DNA from: Ferruginibacter sp.
Lineage (GTDB): Bacteria > Bacteroidota > Bacteroidia > Chitinophagales > Chitinophagaceae
Reading direction: 5' to 3'
DNA: 64,000 bases
NCBI GenBank assembly: GCA_014379905.1
Contig: JACMKX010000004.1
Span: 59,460-123,459 of the forward strand
Part shown: positions 35,412-44,689 of the stretch, piece by piece
Layout of the letters: every line of letters begins with the position of its first letter
How positions within the stretch are numbered: the stretch's first letter is position 1
Notes under the pieces: generated by a model
Told to the model about the DNA's origin: nothing
The model's database searches: none
What the model saw: the letters and a program-made list of their open reading frames with translations, nothing else
Made by a program: the position numbers and the translations under genes

Positions 35412-36185
35412 TCAGAATTTTTCGAGCACTCCCAGGCCAAACAAGGCAAAGTCATATTTACAGGGATCTTTCGGATCAAAGCTTCGCAACACCTGTGTCA
35501 GTTCTTTTGCAGCCAGCCAATCTGCCTGTGGCCGGTTCAGCAATTTAAAACCGGCAGCCACTCTTGCCACATGAAGGTCAAGCGGAATAACCAGTTGGGC
35601 AGGCGAAATGGTATTCCATATTCCAAAATCAACTCCCTTTTTATCTTTTCGCACCATCCATCTTAAAAACATATTGATGCGCTTGCAGGCTGATTTTTTT
35701 GCAGGACAGGCAATATGCTTTAACGTTCTTCCAGGCACATGGGGTAAAGAGAAAAAGTATTTATAAAAACCATTCAGCGCATTTTCCATGTCTTCATCTA
35801 CACCTGTCATCCATTGGGAAAATGCTGTTTGTAAAGAAGTATGGTTGCTATAATGTTCTTTAAAGAAGGACACAAAATACAACAGGTCTGTTGCATTGAA
35901 AGTACGGTGTTTAAAAGATAATAATTTTTTAAGATCATTATCAGAATGGTTTAGGCAAAAATCGTGCGGCGCATGGTCCATGATCGCCATCAACTCTTTA
36001 CTTTTACTGATAATGGTAGTGCGGTTGCCCCAGGCAAAAATGGCAGCAAAAAAGCCTGCGATCTCAATGTCGGGCGGTTTAGAAAATAAATGCGGGATGG
36101 AAACGGGATCTGCTGTTATGAAAAAAGGCCGGTTGTAGGCCGCCACTTTTTCATTTAAAAAAATTATTAGTTTTTCATCCGTCAT
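35412..36185 (-). CDS. TIGR02757 (DUF2400) family protein
   Basis: A 257-residue protein of the TIGR02757 family, conserved in Bacteroidetes and Spirochaetes and of unknown function. Signatures are ADPVSIPHLFSKPPDIEIAG near the N-terminus, the FKHRTFNATDLLYFVSFF block and RINMFLRWMVRKDKKGVDFG, in the position of the helix-hairpin-helix that led to suggestions of DNA-related activity. The start ATG overlaps the stop of the serine hydrolase gene by four bases (ATGA), which implies coupling. Cytoplasmic. Confidence 0.93.
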   Translation of the reverse strand: MTDEKLIIFLNEKVAAYNRPFFITADPVSIPHLFSKPPDIEIAGFFAAIFAWGNRTTIISKSKELMAIMDHAPHDFCLNHSDNDLKKLLSFKHRTFNATDLLYFVSFFKEHYSNHTSLQTAFSQWMTGVDEDMENALNGFYKYFFSLPHVPGRTLKHIACPAKKSACKRINMFLRWMVRKDKKGVDFGIWNTISPAQLVIPLDLHVARVAAGFKLLNRPQADWLAAKELTQVLRSFDPKDPCKYDFALFGLGVLEKF

Positions 36186-37267
36186 TCCAGCATTTTATTA
36201 AGGATAGCCAAACCCAGTTTATCGGCAACGCCGTTGCTGTTAAATTTATTGATTGCAATGATAATATATTGTCCTGTTCCTTTTATAAAAGCACCGAAAG
36301 TGGAGAAGCCATAAGTGCCTCCATTGTGCCAGTATATTACCGCCCTGTCTTTTTTGTTGGATATATGCCAGCCTCTTCCTACACCCGTAGCAGGTGATAG
36401 TTGCAAGGTAGTTTGCGTAAGAGAATCAATTATAGCTTTGGATGAAGCGTTAACCGGGTTGCTCATGCAAGCCAGGTAGCGAAGCATTTCTTTACCGGTA
36501 CATTTTAATGCACCGGCAGGAGCTAACACATTCATATTCCAATAGGCTGACTTTATAGTATCTGCAAAATAGCCCTGGCTCCTGTTAACAGACTTTTCCA
36601 GTGTATTGTTTTTATCAACCATATTGAAAGGGAGAAATATATATTGGTCAAGCAGGGCGGCATATGTTTTACCGGAAATACGCTCTGCTAATACACCTGC
36701 CAAGCCAGCCGCCAGGTTAGAATAGGCATAACTGCCCGGGTCTTTAGGCTGTGCCGTGGAAAGGTATTCGAACAATTTTTTTGAATCATAGGTTTGATAC
36801 GGTTGCATGTCACCGGCACTCAATTCCATATTGTCGGGCAGGCGCGGCAAACCAGCAGTATGATTGATCAAATTAATGAACCGGATACGGTCCAGGTGTT
36901 TATTAGCCTGCACTTCCTTTGGTAAATAAGAAATGATCTTTGTGCTGTCATAAATTTTATGATCCCTCAATACACATAATAAAGTGTAGGCCGTAAATGT
37001 TTTAGTGATGCTGCCTATTTCAAAAAAAGTATTCACATCAAATGGCACTTTCTCTTCCGGCCGGGCATAGCCTGCTGTATAATAATTATTTTTCCCTTTA
37101 TTGCCATAGCCCACAAAAATTCCCGGTAACCTGTTGGAAGAAAAAACACTATCTGTTTTAGCTTTTATAAATTCATCCAATGGCACAGCATTTTGCCCAC
37201 AGGAATAAAGCGGGCCTGGCAACCCTGCCAGCAAAAGCATCCAATATTTTCTAAACATATATTTCAT
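36182..37267 (-). CDS. Serine hydrolase of the class C beta-lactamase fold
   Basis: A 361-residue exported or lipid-anchored protein: the signal region is LLLAGLPGPLYSCG with C23 as a possible lipid site. The active-site pattern is S86-x-x-K89 (GSITKTF), Y182-x-N184 (YAYSNLAAG) and a C-terminal HNGG in place of KTG. This fold includes esterases, D-amino-acid peptidases and beta-lactamases; the sequence alone cannot choose. It sits one base after the end of the transsulfuration gene and overlaps TIGR02757, so the three are one unit. Confidence 0.92.
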   Translation of the reverse strand: MKYMFRKYWMLLLAGLPGPLYSCGQNAVPLDEFIKAKTDSVFSSNRLPGIFVGYGNKGKNNYYTAGYARPEEKVPFDVNTFFEIGSITKTFTAYTLLCVLRDHKIYDSTKIISYLPKEVQANKHLDRIRFINLINHTAGLPRLPDNMELSAGDMQPYQTYDSKKLFEYLSTAQPKDPGSYAYSNLAAGLAGVLAERISGKTYAALLDQYIFLPFNMVDKNNTLEKSVNRSQGYFADTIKSAYWNMNVLAPAGALKCTGKEMLRYLACMSNPVNASSKAIIDSLTQTTLQLSPATGVGRGWHISNKKDRAVIYWHNGGTYGFSTFGAFIKGTGQYIIIAINKFNSNGVADKLGLAILNKMLE

Positions 37268-37268
37268 A

Positions 37269-38432
37269 TCAGCCTATTGCCTGTTTAAGGTCTTCTATCA
37301 GGTCATCTGCATCTTCAATGCCTACACTTAACCTGATCAATCCATCACCAAGGCCATTTTTAATTCTCTCTTCCCTGGGGATACTGGCATGTGTCATGCT
37401 TGCCGGGTGATTAATTAGTGACTCTACGCCACCCAGGCTTTCTGCCAGGGAAAATAATTTTGTTGAAGAAAGCACTTTGGTTGCAGCAGCCAGGTTATCT
37501 TCCTTTAGGGTAAAACTCATCATGCCGCCAAAATCACGCATTTGTTTTTTAGCAATGTCAAAATTGTGGTGATCTTCAAAACCACACCAATACACCCTGG
37601 CCACTTTGGGATGCGTACGCAGGTAATGGGCTACCAGTTTTCCATTTTCGCAATGTTGTTTCATCCGTACGTGCAGTGTTTTTATTCCACGAATTACCAG
37701 GAAGCAATCCATAGGGCCTGGCACGGCCCCACAACTCTTTTGTATAAAATATAATTGTTCTCTTAATGCGGCATCATTCATTATCAAAGCGCCCTGGATC
37801 ACATCGCTATGACCGCCTAAATATTTTGTAGAAGAGTGCATCACTATGTCAGCACCAAGGTCGAGGGGATTCTGTAAGTAGGGTGAGGCAAAGGTATTGT
37901 CAACACAAAGCCAGGCCCCGGCTGGTTTAGAAATTGCTGCAACTGCTGCTATATCTGTAATATTCATCAGCGGATTGGTTGGAGTTTCAATCCAGATAAG
38001 TTTTGTTTTTGCCGTAACGGCAGCTTTGATGTTTTGACTATCAGTAGTATCAACATAGATAAATTTGATACCATATTTTTCAAATATTTTAGTAAACAAC
38101 CGGTAAGTACCGCCATACATATCGTTGGCTGCAATTACTTCGTCACCCGGGTTTAATAATTTTATTACCGCGTCTGTTGCCGCAACACCGCTGCTAAAAG
38201 CCAGTCCAAATTTTCCGTTTTCAATTATTGCCAATGCTTCTTCCAATGCTTTACGGGTAGGATTTTGACTGCGGGCATATTCAAAACCTTTGTTTACACC
38301 GGGAGCTGCCTGTACATAAGTAGATGTTTGATATATGGGGGTCATAATAGCGCCGGTAGAAGGATCAGGTTCGGCACCTGCGTGAATAATACGGGTAGCT
38401 ATTTTTTTATTGTTAAGATTTTCAATATTCAT
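37269..38432 (-). CDS. Transsulfuration PLP enzyme (cystathionine gamma-synthase/lyase type)
   Basis: A 387-residue Cys/Met-metabolism PLP enzyme. The cofactor lysine is K203 in SSTKYLGGHSD; the PLP ring stack and phosphate contacts are FSSGVAATDAV and the NPTRKALEEALA region. The N-terminal TRIIHAGAEPDPSTGAI and the SxGGVESLINHPA block are typical of cystathionine gamma-synthase or gamma-lyase. It would form or cleave cystathionine in cysteine/methionine metabolism; the direction cannot be decided here. First gene of the unit with the serine hydrolase and TIGR02757. Confidence 0.95.
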   Translation of the reverse strand: MNIENLNNKKIATRIIHAGAEPDPSTGAIMTPIYQTSTYVQAAPGVNKGFEYARSQNPTRKALEEALAIIENGKFGLAFSSGVAATDAVIKLLNPGDEVIAANDMYGGTYRLFTKIFEKYGIKFIYVDTTDSQNIKAAVTAKTKLIWIETPTNPLMNITDIAAVAAISKPAGAWLCVDNTFASPYLQNPLDLGADIVMHSSTKYLGGHSDVIQGALIMNDAALREQLYFIQKSCGAVPGPMDCFLVIRGIKTLHVRMKQHCENGKLVAHYLRTHPKVARVYWCGFEDHHNFDIAKKQMRDFGGMMSFTLKEDNLAAATKVLSSTKLFSLAESLGGVESLINHPASMTHASIPREERIKNGLGDGLIRLSVGIEDADDLIEDLKQAIG

Positions 38433-38578
38433 ATTTATAAATTAATTTAAACTTTAGTGTAATGCTAATGGAGGCACAGGGTTTTTGACAAAGTTCAATT
38501 AAAATGAACTGTAAATACGCTAAAAATTGACAATTTTTTGTGCTGCAAAAATACTTATAAATAAAGGACTAAAGATAA

Positions 38579-40444
38579 TTACCCCAGTAATTGGGCAGTG
38601 CAGAGATAGCGCCATTCGTAGTTATTGCGTTCATGTGCATGTTTTGGATCTGCTTTTCTTTGTAAAACCTGTGGTTTAAGGAGGTCATGCTTTACCAGTT
38701 TCTTTTTTGCCTCGTGCATGTAATCGATCAATACAGGATGTTCCATCCATTGTTTTTGCGGGGGTTCATATCCTACTTTATCGGTTCGCCAAACCAGGTC
38801 CCCCGGCAACATATTTTCCATCGATTTGCGAAGGATCCATTTGGTATAACCATCTCTTATTTTAAAACCGGTGGGACAGTTAAAAATGAACTGCACGAGT
38901 GCCGCATTTAAAAATGGAAGACGCACTTCTACTCCATGTGCCATGCTGCTTCTATCGGCATATCGAAGCATTTCTTCCAGGCCAAACTCCATGGTGTTGA
39001 AATATAGCATATCATTCAGCTTATTAACAATAGGTTTGTGAATGCCATCCCACTCACGCCCTTTTAAATGCTGTAGTAATTTTTTGCTTACATCTGTATT
39101 TGCCCGGATATAGGAGTGTTCTCTTTTTTCTAAAGTAATAGCAGTTTGTGCAGGTAAAAAGGCAGCCAGTATATTTTTTATGCCCCATTGCACAGAAATA
39201 TTATGCTCACTAAATTGCCTTCTGGCATTTTTTACCTGTAAAAATTTATGCCTTGTAACCAATTCCTGCAGGTACCAATGTAGATATTTGTGATAGCCTG
39301 CAAGGGTTTCATCGGCACCCTGCCCATCCAGCAACACTTTTGTTTTATTTTGCGCTGCAAGCTCCATCACTTTATATTGAGCATAAATACTGGAAGAAGG
39401 AAAAGGCTCTTCCTGGTGATAACATAATTTTTCAAAATCATTTACCAGGCCATCTGCCGTAGGCGTTACCGAAAAGTTTTTGAGGGCAAACTGTTCCGCT
39501 ACTTTTTGAATATGACTTTCTTCATTTTTTTCAAAACCGGGGAAAATAGCAGAGAAGGTTTTAAAATTAGCTGCCGTTTTTTCCTGCCCCAGCAATTTTG
39601 AAACAAGGGCTACAATGCTACTGCTATCCAGGCCTCCACTCAGGCTGCTGCCTACCTGTACATCGCTGCGTAATCTTTTATTAATAGAATCAGTAAGCAG
39701 TTCGGTGAATATGCCTGTATAATTTTTGCCTGCCACCAAAGGCTGGTTCTGCCTGTCTAAATTCCAATATTTGGTCAATGCAAATTTCCCTTTTTTCATA
39801 TCCAGTAAAAGAGAGTGGGCCGGGAGCAAGGAAGATATATGTTGAAAAAAAGTTTGTGATTTATCTGCCGGGTTTTGAACGGTGCCGAGGGTGAGGTAAT
39901 TCAGTATCATTTTATCATCTACCTGCCGCGGTACTCCTGCTGCCCAAAGTGATTTCATTTCACTGCCAAAAACAAAAAGACCCTTTTCACTGTAATAATA
40001 AAACGGTTTTTCTCCAAAACGATCCCTGGCTGCAAAAAGCTGCTGCTTCTTTTCGTCCCAAATGGCAAAGGCAAACATTCCATCAAAATAATGAAGACAT
40101 TTTTCACCATAAAAGTCGTAGGCCGCCAGGATAACTTCGGTATCACTGTTATTCAAAAACTGGTAACCAATATTTTTAAGGTCCTTTTTTAGTTCTATAT
40201 AATTATAAATTTCACCATTGTATACAATACTGTACCGCCCCATATAATGCATTGGCTGTGCTGCAGCACTGCTTAGATCGATGATAGATAAACGGGTGTG
40301 AGCAAGTCCAACGGTATTGGAAAGATTGGACCATATATTTTTACCATCGGGACCGCGATGTGCAAGTGCAGTGCACATTTTTTCAAGTAATACCGGCCTG
40401 ATAAATTTTTGATCCCTTGTAATAATTCCTGCAATTCCGCACAT
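38579..40444 (-). CDS. asnB: Asparagine synthase (glutamine-hydrolysing)
   Basis: A 621-residue two-domain enzyme. Cys2 (MCGIAG) is the nucleophile of the N-terminal glutaminase half, which also shows LAHRGPDGKN and YNGEIYNYIEL. The synthetase half has the PP-loop SLSGGLDSSSIVAL. It moves ammonia from glutamine to an adenylated aspartate. Length is longer than the plant/E. coli type but typical of the AsnB/AsnO group, which also includes members that amidate cell-wall or natural-product substrates. No such cluster is nearby, so primary metabolism is the best reading. Single-gene unit. Confidence 0.94.
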   Translation of the reverse strand: MCGIAGIITRDQKFIRPVLLEKMCTALAHRGPDGKNIWSNLSNTVGLAHTRLSIIDLSSAAAQPMHYMGRYSIVYNGEIYNYIELKKDLKNIGYQFLNNSDTEVILAAYDFYGEKCLHYFDGMFAFAIWDEKKQQLFAARDRFGEKPFYYYSEKGLFVFGSEMKSLWAAGVPRQVDDKMILNYLTLGTVQNPADKSQTFFQHISSLLPAHSLLLDMKKGKFALTKYWNLDRQNQPLVAGKNYTGIFTELLTDSINKRLRSDVQVGSSLSGGLDSSSIVALVSKLLGQEKTAANFKTFSAIFPGFEKNEESHIQKVAEQFALKNFSVTPTADGLVNDFEKLCYHQEEPFPSSSIYAQYKVMELAAQNKTKVLLDGQGADETLAGYHKYLHWYLQELVTRHKFLQVKNARRQFSEHNISVQWGIKNILAAFLPAQTAITLEKREHSYIRANTDVSKKLLQHLKGREWDGIHKPIVNKLNDMLYFNTMEFGLEEMLRYADRSSMAHGVEVRLPFLNAALVQFIFNCPTGFKIRDGYTKWILRKSMENMLPGDLVWRTDKVGYEPPQKQWMEHPVLIDYMHEAKKKLVKHDLLKPQVLQRKADPKHAHERNNYEWRYLCTAQLLG

Positions 40445-40506
40445 GTGGTAAAGTTAACTATTGTTACACACTTATATTATGCTAAACAAACAAAGGATAG
40501 AAAATA

Positions 40507-41157
40507 CTATTTCGAAAATGTTACAGGCATCAAAACCTTAACACTGTCCCACGCTATTAGTAAGTCGGCACCATCGGGGCTATCCTGGAAAAGTATAGTG
40601 AAGTCTTCCAACGAAGTAGCAGATCTTTGAACGGGCAGCTCTGTTTTAAACACATCTTTTGTGGGATCTATCTGCAAACCCCAGCTGTTGAGATTGCTGT
40701 TAAAAATAACCTCCCATTTATCCAGGTGTGGTATGCAGTAAAGAACGTACCGGCCTGCATCTATATTTTTTCCACGAATCATTACGGGTTGAAAAAATTC
40801 AATTTCGGTCGCTTCATTGGCGCCAAGTCTCCAGGGTTTTCCATATTGGCAAAGGCTTTTAGGATCGTCGCTGAAAATAACCCTGCCTTTTTTATGAGGC
40901 CTGCTGTAAATAACCCTTGCAACCGGCGCTTTACTGGTAAGTTCTTTCATTTTATTTTGCGGATACTCAGCCGGGCAGTAGCTTATATCCATTGGCGACT
41001 GATCAATGTTTTGATGTTGATTACCGGGGAGGGCTTTGAGTGTATCTTTTACCGATACAGACTGTGCATCGCTGCTGTTGGTTTTACAGGAAGGTAAGTA
41101 TAGTACACCGACAAACATTACCAGCAGTATAAAAGGGTAATTTTTTATATATGGCAT
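40507..41157 (-). CDS. DUF2911 lipoprotein, copy 1
   Basis: A 216-residue product with a lipoprotein-type signal (LLVMFVGVLYLPSC) and a DUF2911 domain from residue 50: SPMDISYCPAEYPQ, VARVIYSRPHKKGRVIF, WRLGANEATEIEFFQPV, then YVLYCIPHLDKWEVIFN. The family is common in Bacteroidetes and of unknown function. It is a tandem paralogue of the gene just upstream (41164-41727), six bases away, with the same WRLGANEATEIEFFQ core. Confidence 0.93.
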   Translation of the reverse strand: MPYIKNYPFILLVMFVGVLYLPSCKTNSSDAQSVSVKDTLKALPGNQHQNIDQSPMDISYCPAEYPQNKMKELTSKAPVARVIYSRPHKKGRVIFSDDPKSLCQYGKPWRLGANEATEIEFFQPVMIRGKNIDAGRYVLYCIPHLDKWEVIFNSNLNSWGLQIDPTKDVFKTELPVQRSATSLEDFTILFQDSPDGADLLIAWDSVKVLMPVTFSK

Positions 41158-41163
41158 AAAATT

Positions 41164-41727
41164 TTATTGCAGGTAAATAGGAAGGGAAACTTTTACAGTA
41201 TCCCAGCCTATATTTAGGCTGAAGCCCCTGTTTGTTTTTTCAAAAAGAATAGAAAATGATTCTGTAACTGCTGGTTGCTTTTCAGTAGCAACATCTACCC
41301 TCGCCAGGTCTTTTTTTGCGTCGTAAATAAATGCACCCCAGCAATCGGTATCCTTATTTAAGATAAGTGTCCATTTTTCTGCAGTGGGAATGCAAAATAA
41401 AGTATAGCGTCCTTTCTTTACTTTAACGTCTCCAAATTTTACATTCTGGAAAAATTCTATCTCGGTAGCTTCATTGGCACCCAGCCGCCATACTTTATTG
41501 TATTCAATTAATTCTCCAAAAACCACCCGATTGTTTTTTTGTGGCCGGCTGTAATATACTCTGGCCAATAGCGGCTCTGTTGTTTTACCCTGTATTTTTA
41601 ACAAAGGGTAATTATTGGGGTAATAGCTTACATCCAGCGGAGATTTGTCGGTTTCAGGGAATTTTAACTGTGCATTGCTTTCAAATCTTATTATCAATAA
41701 AGCCAGTAGAAAAAATGTATACTTCAT
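41164..41727 (-). CDS. DUF2911 exported protein, copy 2
   Basis: A 187-residue exported protein: signal peptide FFLLALLIIRFESNAQ, then DUF2911 (SPLDVSYYPNNYPL, VYYSRPQKNNRVVF, WRLGANEATEIEFFQNV, YTLFCIPTAEKWTLIL). It ends in the GWDTVKVSLPI stretch shared with its neighbour. It lacks the lipobox of copy 1, so one copy is likely membrane-bound and the other soluble. A recent tandem duplication is unlikely, as the two differ widely outside the core. Function unknown. Confidence 0.93.
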   Translation of the reverse strand: MKYTFFLLALLIIRFESNAQLKFPETDKSPLDVSYYPNNYPLLKIQGKTTEPLLARVYYSRPQKNNRVVFGELIEYNKVWRLGANEATEIEFFQNVKFGDVKVKKGRYTLFCIPTAEKWTLILNKDTDCWGAFIYDAKKDLARVDVATEKQPAVTESFSILFEKTNRGFSLNIGWDTVKVSLPIYLQ

Positions 41728-41755
41728 GCAGGTATTTTTTTCAAAGATAAAAGAA

Positions 41756-42352
41756 TCAATGTTTCAACAATTGAGCCATGGTATAAGCGGCAAAGGATTT
41801 AACAGAATGAAAAAAGATATTGTATTGCTCCCGGAACAGTTCCTTGTTTTGAAGAAAGAGTTCAAAAGCGGTGTCTGATTCAGGGATATAAGCAGCCCTG
41901 CGGGCCAGCCCCTGGAAACTTTTTTGAATACCCGAATCATATTGATAGTTATACAGCCAGTTTTGCGACTGCATATAGGGAAACATTGCAGCGAAAGGGG
42001 CAGGAAACCATTGCTCCCTCTCTTTTAACCGGCTGTAGGTTTGAATAGTAAATTCCAGCAGGTGCCGGGGTGAGGCAAATTGAGCCGGGTCATTTGCCAA
42101 AAAATGATCATATACCACATCTGCAAAAGCACCGCCATACAAACGGTAATGTGGCTTAAATACAGCTGCCATTTTTTTTGTGGCAGCATGTTCATCTGTA
42201 AACTGGTCAATTGCCCTGTGTAATTTTATCCCGGCCAATATATCTTCCGGGTAATCAAATTGCTTTTTCCCTTTAATAAAATCGCTGGTCATATTACCTG
42301 CCAGCACGTCTTTATGTTCAAAAGAGAGGTATGCATGAGCTAAGTAATTCAT
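41756..42352 (-). CDS. Acyl carrier protein phosphodiesterase family
   Basis: A 198-residue AcpH-type protein: MNYLAHAYLSFEHKDVLAGN with GNMTSDFIKGK, then GIKLHRAIDQFTDEH and YGGAFADVVYDHFLAND. The His/Asp residues (H6, D32, H47, D51, D55, D83, D87 area) fit the HD-like metal site of the family, which removes phosphopantetheine from acyl carrier protein. Cytoplasmic. It lies 28 bases upstream of the DUF2911 pair and may be cotranscribed. Confidence 0.92.
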   Translation of the reverse strand: MNYLAHAYLSFEHKDVLAGNMTSDFIKGKKQFDYPEDILAGIKLHRAIDQFTDEHAATKKMAAVFKPHYRLYGGAFADVVYDHFLANDPAQFASPRHLLEFTIQTYSRLKEREQWFPAPFAAMFPYMQSQNWLYNYQYDSGIQKSFQGLARRAAYIPESDTAFELFLQNKELFREQYNIFFHSVKSFAAYTMAQLLKH

Positions 42353-42553
42353 ATTTTAAAGATAGTTTCAAAAAAGGGTTTTGCCATTGCTGTTTTTTAA
42401 CAGAAAAATCGCAGTATTTATATTTTTATTAAGAAAACCTTTATAATGCTTGCCCCTATTGAGTTTTAAGTTTATTTACATTGTAAAAAAACGCCATTAT
42501 TTGAAGGCGCATTTAAAACAATAAAAAATTTACTCCTTATAACCACTATGTAC

Positions 42554-42584
42554 TTGCCAATTGATTTACGCCGCCTTACTTTTG
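42554..42584 (+). promoter_or_regulatory. Bacteroidetes-type promoter
   Basis: TTG (42554-42556) and TACTTTTG (42577-42584) are separated by 20 bases. The exported PepSY-like gene starts at 42647. Confidence 0.65.
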
Positions 42585-42646
42585 TTATGCCATGATTGCA
42601 GGAGGTAAAGTACCTGCAACAATTATTAAAAATAAAAAGTATAGAC

Positions 42647-43168
42647 ATGAAAAAGTTAACCGCAGCTATTGCTGCATTAGCACTGTATTACAGTGCCTCG
42701 GCCTTTGGCCCAAATCCTGACAATGAAACTACATTTTTCAACAGCTCCGGAGCTAAAGCCGTTAAGGTTGAAAAAGTAGGCGAAGTGATCTCCTCCGCAT
42801 TTAATGAAAAATTTGCAACAGCTACCGAAGTGAGCTGGAAAGAAAACCAGGGCCTTTATTTTGGCTATTTTAAAATGGGGGAACAAAATCTTATAGCTGC
42901 GTACACCACCGGGGGTGAATTGTTTGCAACCTCACGACAATTGGATGTAAAAGAACTGCCGCAGGCTGTATCAGAAAAGCTGAGCCGAAATTACAGCGAC
43001 TGCAGTATTGCACCCAATGTAACAGAGATCGACATGGAAGGGGAAACTGCCTATTATGTTACGGTAGAAAGCAAGAACAGTTCAAGGTTACTAAAATTTC
43101 TTCCGGGTGGTTCGGTAGAACTGGTTAAAAAAATAAAAAAGAAAGAGCTGAAAGGCAGTGTGAGTTAA
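42647..43168 (+). CDS. Exported PepSY-like protein
   Basis: A 173-residue protein from the ATG at 42647, which gives a signal peptide (MKKLTAAIAALALYYSASAF). The mature part resembles the PepSY-like/DUF2874 fold of short periplasmic proteins (FNEKFATATEVSWKENQGL, YFGYFKMGEQNLIAAYTTGG, ELPQAVSEKLSRNYSDCSI). These often act as inhibitors or binding proteins; the target is not known. Single-gene unit with promoter and terminator. The family assignment rests on pattern, so it is moderate. Confidence 0.78.
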   Translation: MKKLTAAIAALALYYSASAFGPNPDNETTFFNSSGAKAVKVEKVGEVISSAFNEKFATATEVSWKENQGLYFGYFKMGEQNLIAAYTTGGELFATSRQLDVKELPQAVSEKLSRNYSDCSIAPNVTEIDMEGETAYYVTVESKNSSRLLKFLPGGSVELVKKIKKKELKGSVS

Positions 43169-43176
43169 AATTTGAG

Positions 43177-43206
43177 AGCGGCTGTTTTTTGAACAGCCGC
43201 TTTTTA
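43177..43206 (+). terminator. Rho-independent terminator
   Basis: Stem AGCGGCTGTT/AACAGCCGCT with a TTTTG loop and a T-run, 8 bases after the PepSY-like gene. The rest of the 330-base gap up to 43498 holds only a possible TACTTTTG -7 element (43474-43481). Confidence 0.92.
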
Positions 43207-43473
43207 TTTACCTTCTTTTCTAACTATCCTGTAATGTTATCCCGCTACTGATGTGTAAAATCTCCGCTTCCAAAACTTGACATGACAGCTCATTTCATTG
43301 CAAAACATCGGTTGCCCTCCCTTTCATTTTTAAATCCTGCTTATTTTCCCGTTTGCATGAATGGTTTTGTGAAGCATTTCGCTGAAGGGGTTGCCTCCCA
43401 ATAAGCCTGCCTGCGATATCCATTGGCGAAGGAGATATCCTATAAATTCAATACCCGGGTAGATAAAAAAAAT

Positions 43474-43481
43474 TACTTTTG
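43474..43481 (+). promoter_or_regulatory. Possible -7 element of the deoxyhypusine synthase-like gene
   Basis: TACTTTTG matches TAnnTTTG, 17 bases before the ATG at 43499. No clear -33 TTG at the right distance. Confidence 0.42.
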
Positions 43482-43498
43482 CCATCTAAATTTATAAC

Positions 43499-44473
43499 AT
43501 GAGCAAAGGACCCGTTTCTAATTTTATAGAACATCATTACCGCCATTTTAATGCAGCTGCATTAATGGATGCGGCCAAAGGATATGTAACACACCTGGAT
43601 GAAGGTGGTAAAATGATGGTTACCCTTGCGGGAGCAATGAGTACTGCCGAGCTTGGCCTTAGCCTTGCAGAAATGATTCGCCAGGATAAAATTGCCATCA
43701 TTAGTTGTACGGGCGCCAACCTGGAAGAAGATGTAATGAACCTGGTGGCTCATAGCAAATATAAAAGAGTTCCCAACTACCGCGATCTTACACCACAGGA
43801 TGAGTGGGATCTTTTAGAAAACCATTACAATCGTGTTACAGATACCTGCATCCCGGAGGAAGAAGCATTTCGTCGCCTGCAAAAACATTTGGTTAAACAA
43901 TGGAACGATGCTGCAGCAAAAGGCGAACGTTATTTTCCGCATGAGTTTTTATACAAAACAGTATTGAGTGGGGAGCTGGAACAATATTATGAAATTGATC
44001 CAAAGAACAGCTGGATAGTGGCTGCGGCTCAAAAAAATATCCCGATCGTGTGCCCGGGGTGGGAAGACAGCACTACTGGAAATATATTTGCGAGTTATGT
44101 TATTAAAGGCGAACTGAAAGCTGACCTGGTAAAAAGTGGGATTGAATATATGGTATGGCTGGCAGACTGGTATCGCAATAATTCCGGCGGAAAAGGGGTA
44201 GGTTTTTTCCAGATCGGTGGTGGTATTGCAGGCGATTTTCCTATTTGCGTGGTTCCAATGATGTACCAGGACCTGGAATGGCATGATGTTCCTTTTTGGA
44301 GTTATTTCTGCCAGATAAGTGATTCAACCACTTCATTTGGATCCTATAGCGGTGCGGTACCAAATGAAAAAATTACCTGGGGTAAACTAGATATTCACAC
44401 ACCTAAATTTATTGTGGAAAGTGATGCTACGATTGTGGCGCCGCTGATATTTGCGTGGGTGTTAGGCTGGTAA
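43499..44473 (+). CDS. Deoxyhypusine synthase-like protein
   Basis: A 324-residue member of the deoxyhypusine synthase fold. NAD-binding and active-site parts are visible: MVTLAGAMSTAELGLSLAEM, IAIISCTGANLEEDVMNLVA, FFQIGGGIAGDFPI and, near the C-terminus, KITWGKLDIH whose K296 aligns with the catalytic lysine of the eukaryotic enzyme. In eukaryotes this enzyme modifies eIF5A with spermidine. Bacteria have no eIF5A, so homologues are thought to act on polyamines in other ways. Single-gene unit with its own terminator. The target is not known from sequence. Confidence 0.93.
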   Translation: MSKGPVSNFIEHHYRHFNAAALMDAAKGYVTHLDEGGKMMVTLAGAMSTAELGLSLAEMIRQDKIAIISCTGANLEEDVMNLVAHSKYKRVPNYRDLTPQDEWDLLENHYNRVTDTCIPEEEAFRRLQKHLVKQWNDAAAKGERYFPHEFLYKTVLSGELEQYYEIDPKNSWIVAAAQKNIPIVCPGWEDSTTGNIFASYVIKGELKADLVKSGIEYMVWLADWYRNNSGGKGVGFFQIGGGIAGDFPICVVPMMYQDLEWHDVPFWSYFCQISDSTTSFGSYSGAVPNEKITWGKLDIHTPKFIVESDATIVAPLIFAWVLGW

Positions 44474-44487
44474 ATAGCCACCTCTAA

Positions 44488-44640
44488 CTCCCCCGGGGGA
44501 GGATCATTATGGAGTAGATTGTTTCGAAGATATAAGCGAAGATCGATTAGGTCTTCGTTTTTTATTTGCATCAATCCTCGCTTCGATAAAGTCCCCCCGG
44601 GTGATTTAGGGGCTTTTACAGGATTAGGGGGCCAGAGCAT
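44488..44640. repeat. GC-rich palindromic intergenic element
   Basis: A 14-base palindrome CTCCCCCGGGGGAG (44488-44501) and a second C-run/G-run block (about 44593-44632) flank the terminator of the preceding gene. This resembles the CCCTAACCC-type intergenic repeats common in Bacteroidetes; the function is unknown. Confidence 0.4.
44537..44563 (+). terminator. Probable terminator of the deoxyhypusine synthase-like gene
   Basis: Six-base stem CGAAGA/TCTTCG with a 9-base loop and six T residues, about 65 bases after the stop. Confidence 0.65.
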
Positions 44641-44689
44641 AACCTTAATTTAATATTGCTTCCCTTTATTTTTTGTCAGCTTTGTTGCC

